DNA from: Agrostemma githago
Taxonomy: Eukaryota; Streptophyta; Magnoliopsida; Caryophyllales; Caryophyllaceae
Length of the DNA stretch: 64,000 bases
Direction of reading: 5' to 3'
NCBI GenBank assembly: GCA_958450325.1
Contig: OY288249.1
Location: 68,202,166-68,266,165, forward strand
Below the pieces are notes generated by a model that was not told where the DNA came from, ran no database searches, and saw nothing but the letters and a program-made list of their open reading frames with translations. The translations under genes were made by a program, and so were the position numbers. The number at the start of each line of letters is the position of its first letter. The first letter of the stretch is position 1. Of the stretch, positions 21,831 through 33,744 are shown piece after piece.

Positions 21831-22319
21831 ACTGTTAGTTCAATTAGGTTAATGTTTTTATTAGTTTAATTAGTTTAATTTTACGTAATTAGTTCAATTA
21901 GTTTACGGTTTAATCGTTAGTTTACGGTTTACTGTTTAATTTTTACTCAATTAGTTAAATTAATTAGATTAATTTTTACTTAATTTTAAGTCAATTAGTT
22001 TACTAAACTGTTTTGATTAAGTTAGATTAATAATTAGTATAATGACTATGGTGATTAGATTATATGATGATTATGTATGGTTAATTAGTTAATTAGATTG
22101 TAGGGTGATTATGGTAATTAGGTTAGTTAGTTTAGTAATTAGGTTAATTAGTATATTAATTAGGTTAATTAGTATGTGAATTAGGTTAATTAGTATGTGA
22201 ATTAGGTTAGATTTCGTTTTATTGTTAGACGGTAATTGTAGTATGTTAATTAGGTTAGTTAGTATGTTAATTAGGTATTAGTGATTATTGTATTAGGTTA
22301 GAAATTGTGTTATTAGATT

Positions 22320-23655
22320 AGTAGTAGTAGTATGTACTAGTATAAGGAATTAGATTTGTTGAGATAGATGGTTAGTAGTATTAGTAGTAGATTAATTAGT
22401 AGTGTTAGTAGTACTACATTAGTAGTGCTAGTAGTAGTATTACTAATCTACTACTAATATTACATTAAAATACTTCATTACTACTACTAATGCTACTACT
22501 AATATTACTAATACTAATAACCTACTAATAATACTATGTACTACTAATACTACGTATACTACTAATCTAGTACAACAAATCTACTAACACTACTACTACT
22601 AATCTAGCTAATACTTTACTAATTTACTACTATTCTACTATACTACTATACAACTACCAATCTTCTTCTACTTCACAATTACTAATCTATTACTACTACT
22701 AATTTTCTACTATACCACTAATACTAATTTTCTACTACTACCACTACTACTAATTTTCTACTACTACTACTACTACTACTAATTTTCTACTACTACCACT
22801 ACTAATAATTTTCTACTACTACCACTACTACTAATTTTCTACTTTTACTACTACTACTACTAATTTTCTACTACTACCACTACTACTAATTTTCTACTAC
22901 TACCACTACTACTAATTTTCTACTTTTACTACTACTACCACTACTACTAATTTTCTACTACTACCACTATTACTAATTTTCTACTACTACCACTACTACT
23001 AATTTTCTATTTTTACTACTACTACTACTACTAATTTTCTACTACTACCACTATTACTAATTTTCTACTACTACCACTACTACTAATTTTCTACTTTTAC
23101 TACTACTACTACTACTAATTTTCTACTACTACTACTACCACTACTAATTTTCTACTACTACCACTACTACTAATTTTCTACTTTTACTACTACTACTAAT
23201 TTTCTACTACTATCACTACTACTAATTTTCTACTTTTACTACTACTACCACTACTACTAATTTTCTACTACTACTACTACTACTAATTTTTTTCTACTAC
23301 TACTACTACTACTAATTTTCTACTACTACCACTACTACTAATTTTCTACTTTTACTACTACTACCACTACTACTAATTTTCTACTACTACCACTACTACT
23401 AATTTTCTACTACTACCACTAATACTAATTTTCTACTACTACTACTACTAGTAATTTCCTACTTCTACTTTTACTACTACTACTACTACTACTAATTTTC
23501 TACTACTACCACTAATACTAATTTTCTACTACTACTACTAGTAATTTCCTACTTCTACTTCTACTACTACCACTATCACTACTACTAATTTTCTACTACT
23601 ACTACTACTACTACTAATTTAATACTTCTACTTTTACTACTATTACTACTACTAG
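22320..23655. repeat. TAC/CTA-rich microsatellite-minisatellite
   Basis: Runs of CTACTACTACCACTACTACT separated by AATTTTCTA or TTTTACTA form a compound tandem array of more than 1 kb, most regular from 22680. It lies in the presumed first intron of the CACTA element. Imperfect units and variable spacing indicate slippage-driven growth. Confidence 0.9.
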
Positions 23656-24249
23656 TTAGTGGTTGTAATTATAATAAGTATTAATGTTTTGGATTACTGT
23701 GTTGAGATATGATTGCTGTTGTTATTTGTTTTCGTTGTGTACTGTGCATGAGCATTGTTGGAAATCTACTCAGACCTACCTAGTGCCCGTTCAAGAGTTA
23801 CTCACTAGGAGTAATTCTTGGACAGTCCCCGTTTTGGGACTGTTCTTGTGCCTTTCATGTCACTTAGGTGGTAAACATGAAATTGTGTTGTGTTGGTAAG
23901 AGCAAAATTTGGTGACAATTCTCTCAATGTTCTTCGATTGCATATGTGGAGTCTTCATATATTCCACATTGTGCTTTTGGAGAACTGAGGCGAATTGCTG
24001 CCGAATTTTTCCCTTATCGACATTACACAATTTCGTGTTTATCAGTGACATGAAACGCACAAGAATGGGTTTAGGTTGGAGTGATAAGGTCCCCGGTGAT
24101 GAATCGTTTTTAAATTGATGGTTGTGAGAGTTCCAACTTATGGTGAAATTCGCGAACTTTTCTTCAAATTCCATGTTGTTGACTTCTTTCCCCACGCCAA
24201 TTTGTTCATGTGTACATACCCTAATCATTCATAGTTCAATCCATATAGA

Positions 24250-25209
24250 ATGAATAGAGTAGAACGGAGTTGGATGTACGAGAGACTGGCCGACAATAAG
24301 CGACCGAAAATAGAATTTAGAGACGGTGTGGAGGAGTTCATCAAGTTTTCCTTAGATAATAACCCCCACTACACCAGCGAGCAGCTTAGGTGCCCATGTA
24401 GAAAATGTCAAAACCGTGCCTTAAAACATGAAGTAGATGTCAAACAGCATCTATACAAGCACGGTTTTGTTGAGAACTACTACGTGTGGACGTATCATGG
24501 TGAAAATGAAAGTAGTCGCCTGCAAGAACCTGTTCGCGAAAATCCGTACCGGGACTTCGTAGAGGATTACTATGGAACACTAATCGAAGGGTCAGATTAC
24601 TATGGAACACTAATCGAGGTGATCGAGCTAGACTACTACGACAGCCACAAAAACTGCAAGGCCATACTGTTCAAATGTGATTGGATCGACAACTCCCCGC
24701 ACGGAGTCACTGTTCATGAGAACTACAATCTTGTGGATGTCGACCTGACGAGAAAACTGCGAGGGCACAACCCTTTTGTGTTGGCGTATCAAGTCGATCA
24801 AGTGTGCTATGCACCTTACCCAAAGGGAAAAAAGAGTACGAATTGGTCTGCGGTTTTCAAAATCAAGGCAAGATCACAAGTTGATAATCCTATCATCGAC
24901 GATGACGTCTACCAAGAGAGTGTGGTTGGTAATAATCAGCCGATGTCATCAACTCTGCTCGAAGACACTGACGTCAATGAAGAAGAATATGTAGTTGAAG
25001 TTGCTGGTGCTGTAGAGGAGGACGACGAGTTTGCCGACTGGATTGTTCCTGAGGGAGAGGGTGATGAGGACGACGACTTGGTCATCGACGATGAAGATGA
25101 CGGTGATGAGGTGAATACTGACTGGGACGATGATGATGAAGACGGGGACGAGGGGTTCATTGAACCGCACACTGACGCGGACAGTGACGGTGACAGTGAC
25201 GATAATTAG
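24250..25209 (+). pseudogene. Internally deleted TNP2-like CACTA protein
   Basis: The 319-residue frame begins MNRVERSWMYERL and contains CPCRKCQNR and HLYKHGFVENYYVWTYHGE, the transposase-associated N-terminal domain of plant CACTA TNP2 proteins. At about residue 115 it jumps directly to a DUF4216-like C-terminal domain (VIELDYYDSHKNCKAILFKC, FVLAYQVDQVCY) and an acidic Asp/Glu-rich tail. The central transposase domain (Transposase_21, DUF4218) that should lie between is absent. A 21-bp direct repeat (DYYGTLIE twice) sits at the deletion junction. The frame is open, so a truncated protein could still be made; its role is unknown. Confidence 0.85.
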
Positions 25210-25357
25210 CAATTATGTAGTTGTTTGTATCTTATTCGCATAAGTTGTAATTTATTTATTTGTAATTGAATACTATTTTGGTACTTAATGAAATTCCTGC
25301 TTTACCCTAAACGAACTGACTCTACAGTTTAACTTTGCGCAAACATATTTTGTAGAC

Positions 25358-26858
25358 GTGATTATGGCAGGTAGCAGTGAGATGCTGACGGGGGCCACCA
25401 GCCATGGTGACCATATGGAGGAGGACACACCTAGGACTTCTGTCATCCTAGGTGTGGACGCTGTCCAGGAAGTCGGGGCGACGGTCTACGTTGCCACGCC
25501 TGGGAAAGCGTACCTATCACGGCAGAAAGTGCCTTCTGCTACTTGGTGAGTTTTAGTTGTTGTAACCAGTTCTTTTCTAAATTTTCACTCATTTATTTGC
25601 TTCACATTATCATAATTGACTTGTGTAGGTGGGACAACAAGAAGTACTCTGAGTATATGCGGGATTCCGTAGTCATGACGTATGCGTCCACCCCTGGCGC
25701 CTACCGTAGCTGGACGGAGGCGCCACCGGAAGCTCGGGAAGCGATGTATATGCACTTCGCGGTAATTACCTCGTCTGTGTTTCTAAGGTTTTCGTTGCAC
25801 GATTTATACATTCAATTGTAGCTAACGAATCTTTTTTTTGACAAACAGAAGAGAGTGCGTATAGACCTGGGGTACGACCTCAGGTCGGATTATGAGAGTC
25901 GGATTAAGAAGAAGATAACCGACTTATTCCAGCGAGCTGTCCCGAGGGTCGAGAAGGCGGAATGGATTCCGCAAGAGAAGTGGGAGATATTGAAGAAGAA
26001 CGCTGCCGACCCAAGCTTCAAGAAGAAATCGGCGATTAAGTCGTCGAACAGGAGAGGTGGGCAGGTGGACGGGGTGGCCAAACCCACTAGCTGCCTTGGA
26101 AGTAGGAGTGCAGCAACAGCCTTCGCGCAGTTGGTAAGTGCTTACAACACAAGTAAAAAATTTGAGTATAATTCAATATATACTATTGGTAAATAAAAGC
26201 TGAAAAATTTAACACTGTTATTTGAAGGGTCCATCTGCAACCCCGGTCCAGCTCTTGGAGAAGACGAAGAAGGGGAAAGACGGCAAGTGGATTGACCTTA
26301 GAGGACCGGAGATCGTGGTGAGTAGTAGTAATGTTTTTTAAAAATATACTAGGCATGAAAATTACGATGTGATAGTATGTGTTCCTAAAGTTATAACACT
26401 GTTTCATGTTGCTGTTTCAGGAGAGTTACGAGAAAGCGGTGGAGGAGGCACGCGCCTCTGATCAAGCACCCAACACCCTGAAGATCTTCCACGATGTGTC
26501 AGGTGGCTACAACTCGAAGAAACGGTTTTGGGGGATAGGTAACGTGGCGAAAGAGCTCTTTCGCCCATGCTTGAACCGTGGTAAGGAGGTATCTGCGGAC
26601 ACATACCTCCCCACCGCCACCTCGCAGGAACGCACACTCAACGACCGTATGGAAGATAAATTCGAAAGGCAAGAAGAGCGCCTGAAGACATTGGAGAAGA
26701 GGTGCGAAGAGCAGGACCAGTTTATTCAGTTCATGAGGGAACGGTTCGCCATGGGGAACGACGGATGCAGTGGAGGACCACGCATGACCAGGCGCGACGA
26801 TGACGACAACAACGATGGTCATCCCTTTGGGTCAGAGCAGATTGAGTCCCTTTCGTAG
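25358..26858 (+). CDS. TNPA-like CACTA accessory protein (En/Spm family)
   Basis: Five exons join in frame: 25358-25545, 25629-25761, 25849-26133, 26228-26317 and 26421-26858, giving 377 residues; a second Met two codons in is an alternative start. All introns have GT/AG ends. Conserved pieces are WDNKKYSEYMRDSV, YRSWTEAPPEAREAMYMHF, RIKKKITDLFQRAVPR, a basic FKKKSAIKSSNRRGG segment, VEEARASDQAPNTLKIFHDVSGG and a charged, probably coiled-coil stretch RMEDKFERQEERLKTLEKR. This corresponds to the plant En/Spm transposase family (PF03004), the DNA-binding partner of TNP2 that recognises subterminal repeats. No stop or frameshift was seen, in contrast to its TNP2-like neighbour 149 bp upstream. 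Confidence 0.8.
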
Positions 26859-27189
26859 GTAGTTCCGCTCTCTTATGTTACTTGTTTAGATTCTGGTTGC
26901 ATTGTGTGTATATATTTTACCAACTCCTAGATAGAATTTTGAACCTAGCGCTGGTTGTCTTTGTAATATTTTCATTTTCTATAACAGTATACTAGTTTAT
27001 GTTTGTTTCGTTTTGTGGAGTTTTGTGAAGAAGACATGTACGAGAGCTTTGATTGGAGTTATTGATGGACTTTTGTTTGGGATGTGGTGCTGTTGTCGTA
27101 TGTTGTAGGAGTGGGTTGGTTAATTGCAGCTTGTTTTATTTCGCGCATACGGGGAGCTGAAAACAAAGGAACGGTTTTTTTGTTAATAA

Positions 27190-27745
27190 GCTTTGCGTGG
27201 GATTAGCCGACGCAAAGTCAACAGAATGTTTGACTTTGCGTCGGCTAATCCCACGCAAAGCCTCTCAACCAATGGCTTTGCGTGGGATTAGCCGACGCAA
27301 AGTCAAACATTCTGTTGACTTTGCGTCGGCTAATCCCACGCAAAGCCTCTCAGTCAGATCTCAGTCAATGGGTTTGCGTGGGATTAGCCGACGCAAAGTC
27401 AACAGAATGTTTGACTTTGCGTTGGCTAATCCCTCGCAAACCCATTGACTGAGATCTGACTGAGAGGCTTTGTGTGGGATTAGCCGACGCAAAGTCAAAC
27501 ATTCTGCTGACTTTGCGTCGGCTAATCCCACGCAAAGCCCATTGACAGGGTGTTGACCTCCATTTCTTTGTGTCGTAATAGCCGACGCAAAGCCGACGCA
27601 AAATGCATGCGTCGGATTAGCCGATGCAAAATAAAAAATTTGCGTCAAATTATAACGGCGGCCGATTGCGTCGGTTAATCCCACGCAATCTTCGATTTGC
27701 GTCGGATTTTGTTCATTTGCGTCGGATTTTTCCGACGCAATTCGG
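27190..27745. repeat. Right subterminal repeat block of the CACTA element
   Basis: Facing copies of TTTGCGTGGGATTAGCCGACGC-type units, several forming near-perfect hairpins around short CAACAGAATGTTTGA loops. The unit is the GATTAGCCGACGC motif of the left block with a TGGG variant. The ORFs 27197-27448 and 27361-27684 are artefacts of these repeats. Confidence 0.88.
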
Positions 27746-27765
27746 GCTCGTTTTTTGTAGTGTAC

Positions 27766-28839
27766 AAATATCCCCCTCTTCAGCCCATCTTATTTTTGCT
27801 CGTTGTTTCCAATAATAGTTGTTGCCTTGCTAAAGTTAACAAGATCTTCTTGCATTTTACCGAGTTCGTTTTCATCTTTTCCTTTAGAGACTTCTTCCAA
27901 TTCCTTGCTTAATTTCGAATCAAAATCATCCCACTCTTTGTTCAATTTCCTTTTTTTTTGTCTAAAGCACATCTTATCAGACTCTTGTTAATTCGTTCCA
28001 ACTTCCTCATCAGTCTATAGCTTTTAGATCCTGGTACAGTAGTACTCCATTCTTTTTGCACTATTCTTCTTCCTTCCTCAGTTTCTAAACACCAAGCTTC
28101 TACTTTATAAGGCATTCTTCTTTTATCTTTAGTCAGTTCAGTTGCAAACAAAATAGGAGCATGATCAGAAATTTGGATTGGAAAATGAATAACCCCCGAG
28201 TTTGGATAATTCAACATCCAATCTTTTGACATAAGCCTTGCCGAGTCTCTCATAAACTCTTGCTTCTCCCTTTCTTTTATTGCTTCAAGTAAATCTTGGT
28301 CCCTTGAACGGAATGTCAATGATCTGTAAATTCAACTTCCATTCGACAAATTGTTCCAACCCTTGTATCTTTCTGTTGGATTTGCTGAGTTTATCTTCAA
28401 TTGCATCCACTTGATTAAAATCTCCCAACAACAGGTATGGTAAATCTAAACCTTCCAAAAAAAAACCCAAACAATCCCAAACAGAACTCCTATACTCCAC
28501 CGCAGCTTCCCCATAGACCAAAACCAAATAAAAAGGTAAAACAACATTAATAGAGGACTTCAAAATAATGAAGTTCCTACTTTTGGTCACAAAAGAAAAG
28601 GATGAAAGACTCTCCCATCCTACATACAGTCCCCCACTAGATCCTATAGCATTGACCCCTACATACCAGTTAAAACCAAAAGACCGGCAGTATGCCGCTA
28701 CAGTTTCAATATTACATTTAGTTTCACAAAAGAAAATGAAGTCAATGTCTTTATTATTACTAAGGATCGCTCTAACCTTAGTTATTGTCGGTGCGAGCGG
28801 GTTCGAGAGTCCCCGACAATTCCAGGAACGACCTAACAT
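27766..28839 (-). pseudogene. LINE endonuclease domain
   Basis: From 28839 the frame reads SWNCRGLSNPLA, FFCETKC, YLLLGDFNQVDA and later, after a frameshift near 28290, SKDWMLNYPNSGV and ISDHAPILFA. These match the apurinic-type endonuclease motifs of L1 LINEs (N-CRG, CETK, GDFN, SDHxP). A further frame change near 27950 leads into RWAEEGDICT at the CACTA insertion point. Frameshifts inactivate it. Confidence 0.9.
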
Positions 28840-28946
28840 GAAGGGGAAGGAGATTGGTTGGGCTCAGTCTCCGCAAAACCTAAAGCTTCTAACTGGGTAG
28901 ACGCCTCCTTTGGATCATCTTCTACACTTGGTACTTTGATAATAGT

Positions 28947-31201
28947 CTATGAAGATCCTCCCTCTTCTGTCCTCAACCTTTTCCCTGGTGAGCTCATCAC
29001 CCCTTCCATCCCAATCTGCAAGTCTTCCTCTTCCTCAGAAGGACTATTTTTTCGCTTCCTGCTCCCTTCACTTTCTTGAACCCCCTTTAATTTCGACTCA
29101 GTTTCAGACGACTTTACTGCACTACCCTCCCCCACAGCCTGCATTCTTGCTCTTCTACCTACACTTTTACCTTTCCTTACGAAGTCCACAATTTCCATGT
29201 CTTGGAAGAAATATGGGTCACCCAACATCTTCCCAAGCTGTTCAATAGATCTTCTCATCAAGTCTTCTATTTTCCTCAATTCCTGCCAAGTTTTCTCAGC
29301 CCTCATCAAACTCTTCACGTTCTTCAGTAGTCATTTGCTCATCCATCAATTGGTCATTCACATCTTCAGGAATTGCTTCTTCAATGTTTACTTCCCTGGT
29401 GGCATTCTCTTCCCCGATGGCATTCTCTTCCCTGGTTGTATTTCTATCCCTCTCTGCAGCTCTCATCTCCTCTACAGAGATTTCTTCGCCTTGATACCTG
29501 TACACAAAATTCCAATTATCCGGTTCTCTTGGTGTGAATGGTCATTCTGGTGAAGAATATGACGTTTCATCAGGATCAACACCAGTTACCCAGTCACCCC
29601 CTATTTCCCAACTTTACGTTGTTTTTCAGACCTGGATCTCCCTCCAAAGCTTGTTCTTCAATAACCATGTTGCCTCCCTCTGCCTCAACCTCATTCCTCT
29701 CTCCTTGCCCTGGTTCTTGGACACTCATTACCATCTTCCTCTTCTTCATTATCTTCTTCTCCCATATTCTCCTCACCAGCGTTGCCTTCATCCATCCCAT
29801 TGAAATTACCTGGATCATGAAATATGATAGGGAACTCCGTAAGACTGACGAAGGTCTGGGCTAGTCTCTCCTCTTCATCCTCCATAAAACCTCTGAATTC
29901 ATGTGGTTCCAGTCTTCTTCTCAAATTCTCTCTAGTAACCCATTCCGGGTTGTTAACATCCACCTCAGCTCTGAAATTCATGGCTCTAATAAACGGGTCA
30001 TCAAATTGAAACCCATAAGGTACATGATGACGGTCCCCTAACACCCCTCGTACCATGAGGACCTTCTCTATCAAATCGTCTTCTAATCTCACCCACTTCT
30101 TCACCCTCTGTCAGCTTTCTCGTTATCCACTTCCATATTATCTTCTCCATTATTGACGCTCACCCCATGTAGTCCATCCTGCATCCAAACAGGGCCATTA
30201 AAGGGAATATTTCTCTCATAAAATCTCATACCTGGATAGATTCTTCCACCAAGGGTGGTGCCTATCTCAAAATCCACGAATTTGTCTTCAAGAAAAGCAT
30301 CCTGAATGTTTCCAAAAAAAACCTTCTACAAAATCTATCCTAGTTGTTGCATATTCTGCCTGTTTCGTAGATGCTCGCAGATCCAGATTAAACATCGAAT
30401 GGTTGCTCTCCGTTTGAAAAATAATGAAACCTTTCGTTACAGTTCTAGTCAGAATATTATTGACCTGAGTAGAAATCTGATTTGGAGTATCGACACACCT
30501 ATCCACTTTGTGGCCTACTTGACCACATCTAACACAATATTTAAAAACTTCTTCGTACTTAAACTGCCTTCGTACTTAAACTGCACCCATAAGAGGATCC
30601 CTTCCTCGCATGCAAGGAAAAAACCAGGCATAAGGGGTTCCCCTATCCTAATTCCCACCCTAATATTACGGATGAAGTCATTTACAAGAACTGGTCCCAT
30701 AGGTTCTACAGTAGGTCTAACACCCAAGACGTTACCCAAAATCTTCCCCACATCATTGTTTAGGAATTCAAATGGTAAACCACAGACTCTGACCCAAACA
30801 AAAGCAATAGGAAACGTTACCGTTCTTGGAACCATCTCCCGCCTCCAATTTCTGAAAACCATCAGCCCTCCATAAAAGGTTGCCACCCCTTTTAGGAGAA
30901 TATCCCTTTTGTCTTCTTCCACCTCGCAATAGAAAACAAACAAATCTCTCTACTTGATAACTGTAATTAGTCCCCTAGAGTGCCACTTAGCTTCAACCGC
31001 CCTGTTGATTGCAAAAGCATCAAATCGTCTGTAATCGATCATCTTCACCAGTACACATTTCCTGTAGAATCTTCTAGTATTACCCAGGACATCTGGATTA
31101 AGAGTTAAAATAAGTCCCATACGCGGAAGCCTCCAACCTTTATTAAATTCCCCTTCTTGAGGATCATCCAACCTTTCTGGAATCTTGTGCTCCGGGGGCA
31201 A
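28947..31201 (-). pseudogene. LINE ORF1 (DUF4283 and zinc knuckle)
   Basis: From 31201 the frame gives GWRLPRMGLILTL, FRRFDAFAIN-like and EAKWHSRGLITVIK; after a frameshift at about 30950 come VFYCEVEEDKRDIL, VWVRVCGLPFEF and then YCVRCGQVGHKVDRC, a CX2CX4HX4C zinc knuckle (about 30490-30535). This is the plant LINE DUF4283/zf-CCHC arrangement of a nucleic-acid-binding ORF1. A 17-bp tandem duplication (CTTCGTACTTAAACTGC twice, 30549-30585) causes one frameshift. Downstream frames to 28947 are Glu-rich and unstructured. Confidence 0.82.
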
Positions 31202-31990
31202 ACCATCACCAAAATCCCTTAAGTCATCATTTTATGGCCCATGGTAAGGAGGATTGATCCATCCATTCACCCTTCTATGCCTTCAAGCTCTTTCATCCCC
31301 CTTCTCCGAAGAACTGCTACTGGAGGACGAGGAAATCACAATCACTGGACGATCTCCAATCCTTACTCCTCCTCTATCGTTGTGAAAACCATTTTGAAGT
31401 GGTTCTTCCCTTACCCTCTCTCGATTCTCATCATATCCACCCTGATTATTCATTTTAGAAGAGAATTCAACTTTTTTGAATTTTTTTTAAAATGAGTTGT
31501 TGATAAAAAGTTGTTCTTCTGTCGATAAAAACCCATGCTTAAATACTACAATTAGTAGAGTAAACTCACGCAAAAGATTTAGAAAATCCCTCCTAAATCC
31601 AATTGATTACTGACCGACCAACGCATGCATGCAAGTGCCTCTTCCCCTTCTGCATGCAAACCTAAATCCCGAAAATCTGATTAAACCAAGGGGGAAATCA
31701 GGTTGAAATGATTACCTGAGATTTATATCTTCCAATTCTAACAACTTCTACTTGCATGCAAAGCACAGAGAACCCGCACGAATACCCTATAAAGTAGGTA
31801 ATAAGTACCTAATCACACACTAATAGGGGAACTTTCAAATCCCCTGCTTTTCTTCTCGAGATGAGAAGAAGAAAAGGGAGACTTTCTAATCTCTAAGTAA
31901 ACCCTTCAATTGAACTGATGAAGAGAATTTGTTGTTTTTTTTCTTTTACTTAGAGAGAGAAAGTTTTGTATCTCTCATGATTATAAAGTT
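31202..31990 (-). other. LINE 5' untranslated region
   Basis: Sequence between ORF1 and the right target-site duplication of the LINE. It holds pyrimidine-rich tracts but no recognisable coding domain. The open frame at 31241-31495 on plus is a shadow. Confidence 0.6.
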
Positions 31991-32006
31991 GGTGAAAATA
32001 AATGTT

Positions 32007-33744
32007 GATGCAACTATTTTGGGCGTGGAAGGAGGGTGACTTGTTTTTTAATTAGTAGGGATGAGAGATGCAAAATTGCATTAGTATAAACTATGAACTA
32101 ATCTTTCCGTCGTGATCATTTACTTATTTTTATATTATTTGTAAAAAGTTTTTTTTTTTTAAATATTTGTAAAGAGTGTTTTAATCAAGGCAAAACAAAT
32201 GAATGAACAAGGGAGTAAAAGAATCACGACAAGGTGGTCTCGTGATATAGCTAAAGCAAAGACAACCACGTTTGGTTTACACAATCAAGGCATGTACAAG
32301 AAGCGAGGCTCGATAATGTCATTCTTGAGATCAAGTGATATTGGATTCGACGGATATTGATTTAATATAAGCAACCCATACGCTTACCCAAAAAAGAAAA
32401 AAAAAAGGTCATAGAAAAGTAATTAATGTAAGAGTAAGTCAACTGAGAGACATTTTTTTGTTAAGTTTGCTGAGAGACCAATTACAAATGAAGATAACAA
32501 TGATATCAAACCTAATAAAAATATTTATGTTTAACCTAAAAGATTATACAAATATATATATGAGGTATGCTTATTATAAAAAGCGGCACAAATAAAATTT
32601 TCATTTAGAGGTACATCTAATCATAAAATAAGTACAAATAAGACGTAAAATTGTACGGAAAAGTAGTCTCTCAATAACCTACGAAGAGACCGTATCTTCC
32701 CAAGACCTTGGGTTAATGTAAAACCATCTAAGGACGTCGGAAGTTATAAGAGAGAAATGGAAATGGGAAGGAATAGAAGGTAAAGACGTGCAAAAGATGG
32801 GGAAGCACGTCTGGGGAAAGAAATGAATTAATCATCAAACTAACTAACAAGGTTGGTAATTGATTATGATTATAACAACGCGACTTTCGCGCCCAACTAC
32901 CTCTCTGACTCCCTCCTTCTCATATCATCACCATCTTTAATTTCTTCTCATAATTATATCATCCTTTCTATGCTTTCCCTTCCATTGTTATTGTTATAGA
33001 TCCTTGCTAATTAAATTATTGGTCTCACAACTCTGGTTGCTTCCTTCCTTCCTCAAATTTATTATTGGGTAATTCTTCTTCTTCTTCTTTATTTTGACGA
33101 CTTTTATTATTGTTACGAATTGCACCCCACGTATTTTGATTTTTTTGACGTAGGTACGATGATTTGTTACCCTGGCTTGTTCAATTGTACATTTTATACT
33201 AAAATGCGCAATTCTCATTTATATATATATGTCACATGCATTCATTCCACCCCATACAATTTGCAATTTTTAAAGGGAGCGTCATTGAACTTGGGAAATT
33301 ATCTGAACTAACAAGATAATTAAGTGGACGATTAAGGAGGAGTTGATGGTGTAATCAATGGTTTTTATACTTGAGTATGTATGTCTCCATGCAAATGTGC
33401 TTTGGACTTGGAATACTTCTGTATATGTGCTTCAAACTAATTCAACTCTGACAATAATTTAAATATGAGATTCAAAAGTACTGATCTTTAATTTATGCCA
33501 ACAAAAACCTTGATTAAATTCCCATGGATGGTTTTTAATAAATTGCGTTGATTAATCTAAGATGGGGCACGTGTTAGAAACTCCGTTTGTGATATTGGTC
33601 TTCTTTCTTTGATTAGATGGGGATACAGATACATTAGCAGTAAATTGTATGTGATGCAGGCGAATTAAGTTAATCAAAAAGTGAGATTAAAGGGGTTTAA
33701 GTTGAAACAAAGGAATAGCTGCAACCAGAGCAAGAGCTTGAAGT
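32007..33744. other. Upstream region of the PTI1-like kinase gene
   Basis: Holds a decayed Stowaway-like piece at about 32110-32215, a dispersed repeat at 32440-32700, then gene-like 5' flank. TTGTATGTGATGCAG at 33645-33659 looks like the acceptor of a 5' UTR intron whose donor may be near 33069 (TTGGGTAATTC). No other gene is seen. Confidence 0.5.
32440..32700. repeat. Dispersed TCTCTCAATA-ended repeat, copy 1
   Basis: Matches 61140-61400 in order over about 250 bp, with shared words such as GAGAGACNNTTTTTTNTTAAGTTT, TACAAATNANGATAACANTGATA, GTTTAACCTAAAA and TCATTTAGAGNTACATCTAATC. The ends carry CTGAGAGAC and GTCTCTCAATA, an inverted pair, so it is probably a MITE family. Superfamily not determined. 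Confidence 0.7.

Larger units (their letters stand above)
20504..27762 (+). mobile_element. CACTA (En/Spm) transposon, probably non-autonomous
   Basis: The element starts CACTACTAAAAA and ends TTTTTTGTAGTG, with the 3-bp duplication TAC at 20501-20503 and 27763-27765. Excision restores the LINE frame GDICT|RYFFNRIKG. Subterminal regions are packed with a GCGTCGGCTAATCCGATGC-type motif in both orientations. Inside are a gutted TNP2-like gene (24250-25209) and a TNPA-like gene (25358-26858), both on plus. The catalytic TNP2 core is missing, so movement would depend on transposase from elsewhere. Confidence 0.92.
16544..31990 (-). mobile_element. LINE (L1-type) retrotransposon, decayed, twice interrupted
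   Basis: A 16-bp near-perfect direct repeat (GGTGGAAATAAATGTT at 16528-16543, one mismatch at 31991-32006) brackets the locus, and a T-run on plus at 16542 is the poly-A tail on minus. Read on minus it contains in order a zinc-knuckle ORF1, AP-type endonuclease, reverse transcriptase, zinc-binding reverse transcriptase-associated region and RNase H. Removing the CACTA element (20504-27762) and the 761-bp element (19545-20305) leaves about 7.4 kb, a normal length for plant L1 elements with RNase H. Frameshifts and stops in every domain show it is inactive. Confidence 0.9.

Noticed and set aside
24936..25212. Ser-rich and Val/Ile-rich minus frames
   Set aside because: Antisense shadows of the Asp/Glu-rich tail of the TNP2-like gene.
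27197..27684. Frames reading GISRRKV...SANPTQ in both directions
   Set aside because: Produced by the CACTA subterminal hairpins.
20520..27745. CRISPR-like array suggested by regular repeats
   Set aside because: Repeats are inverted and of uneven spacing, lie at transposon ends, and the genome is a plant.
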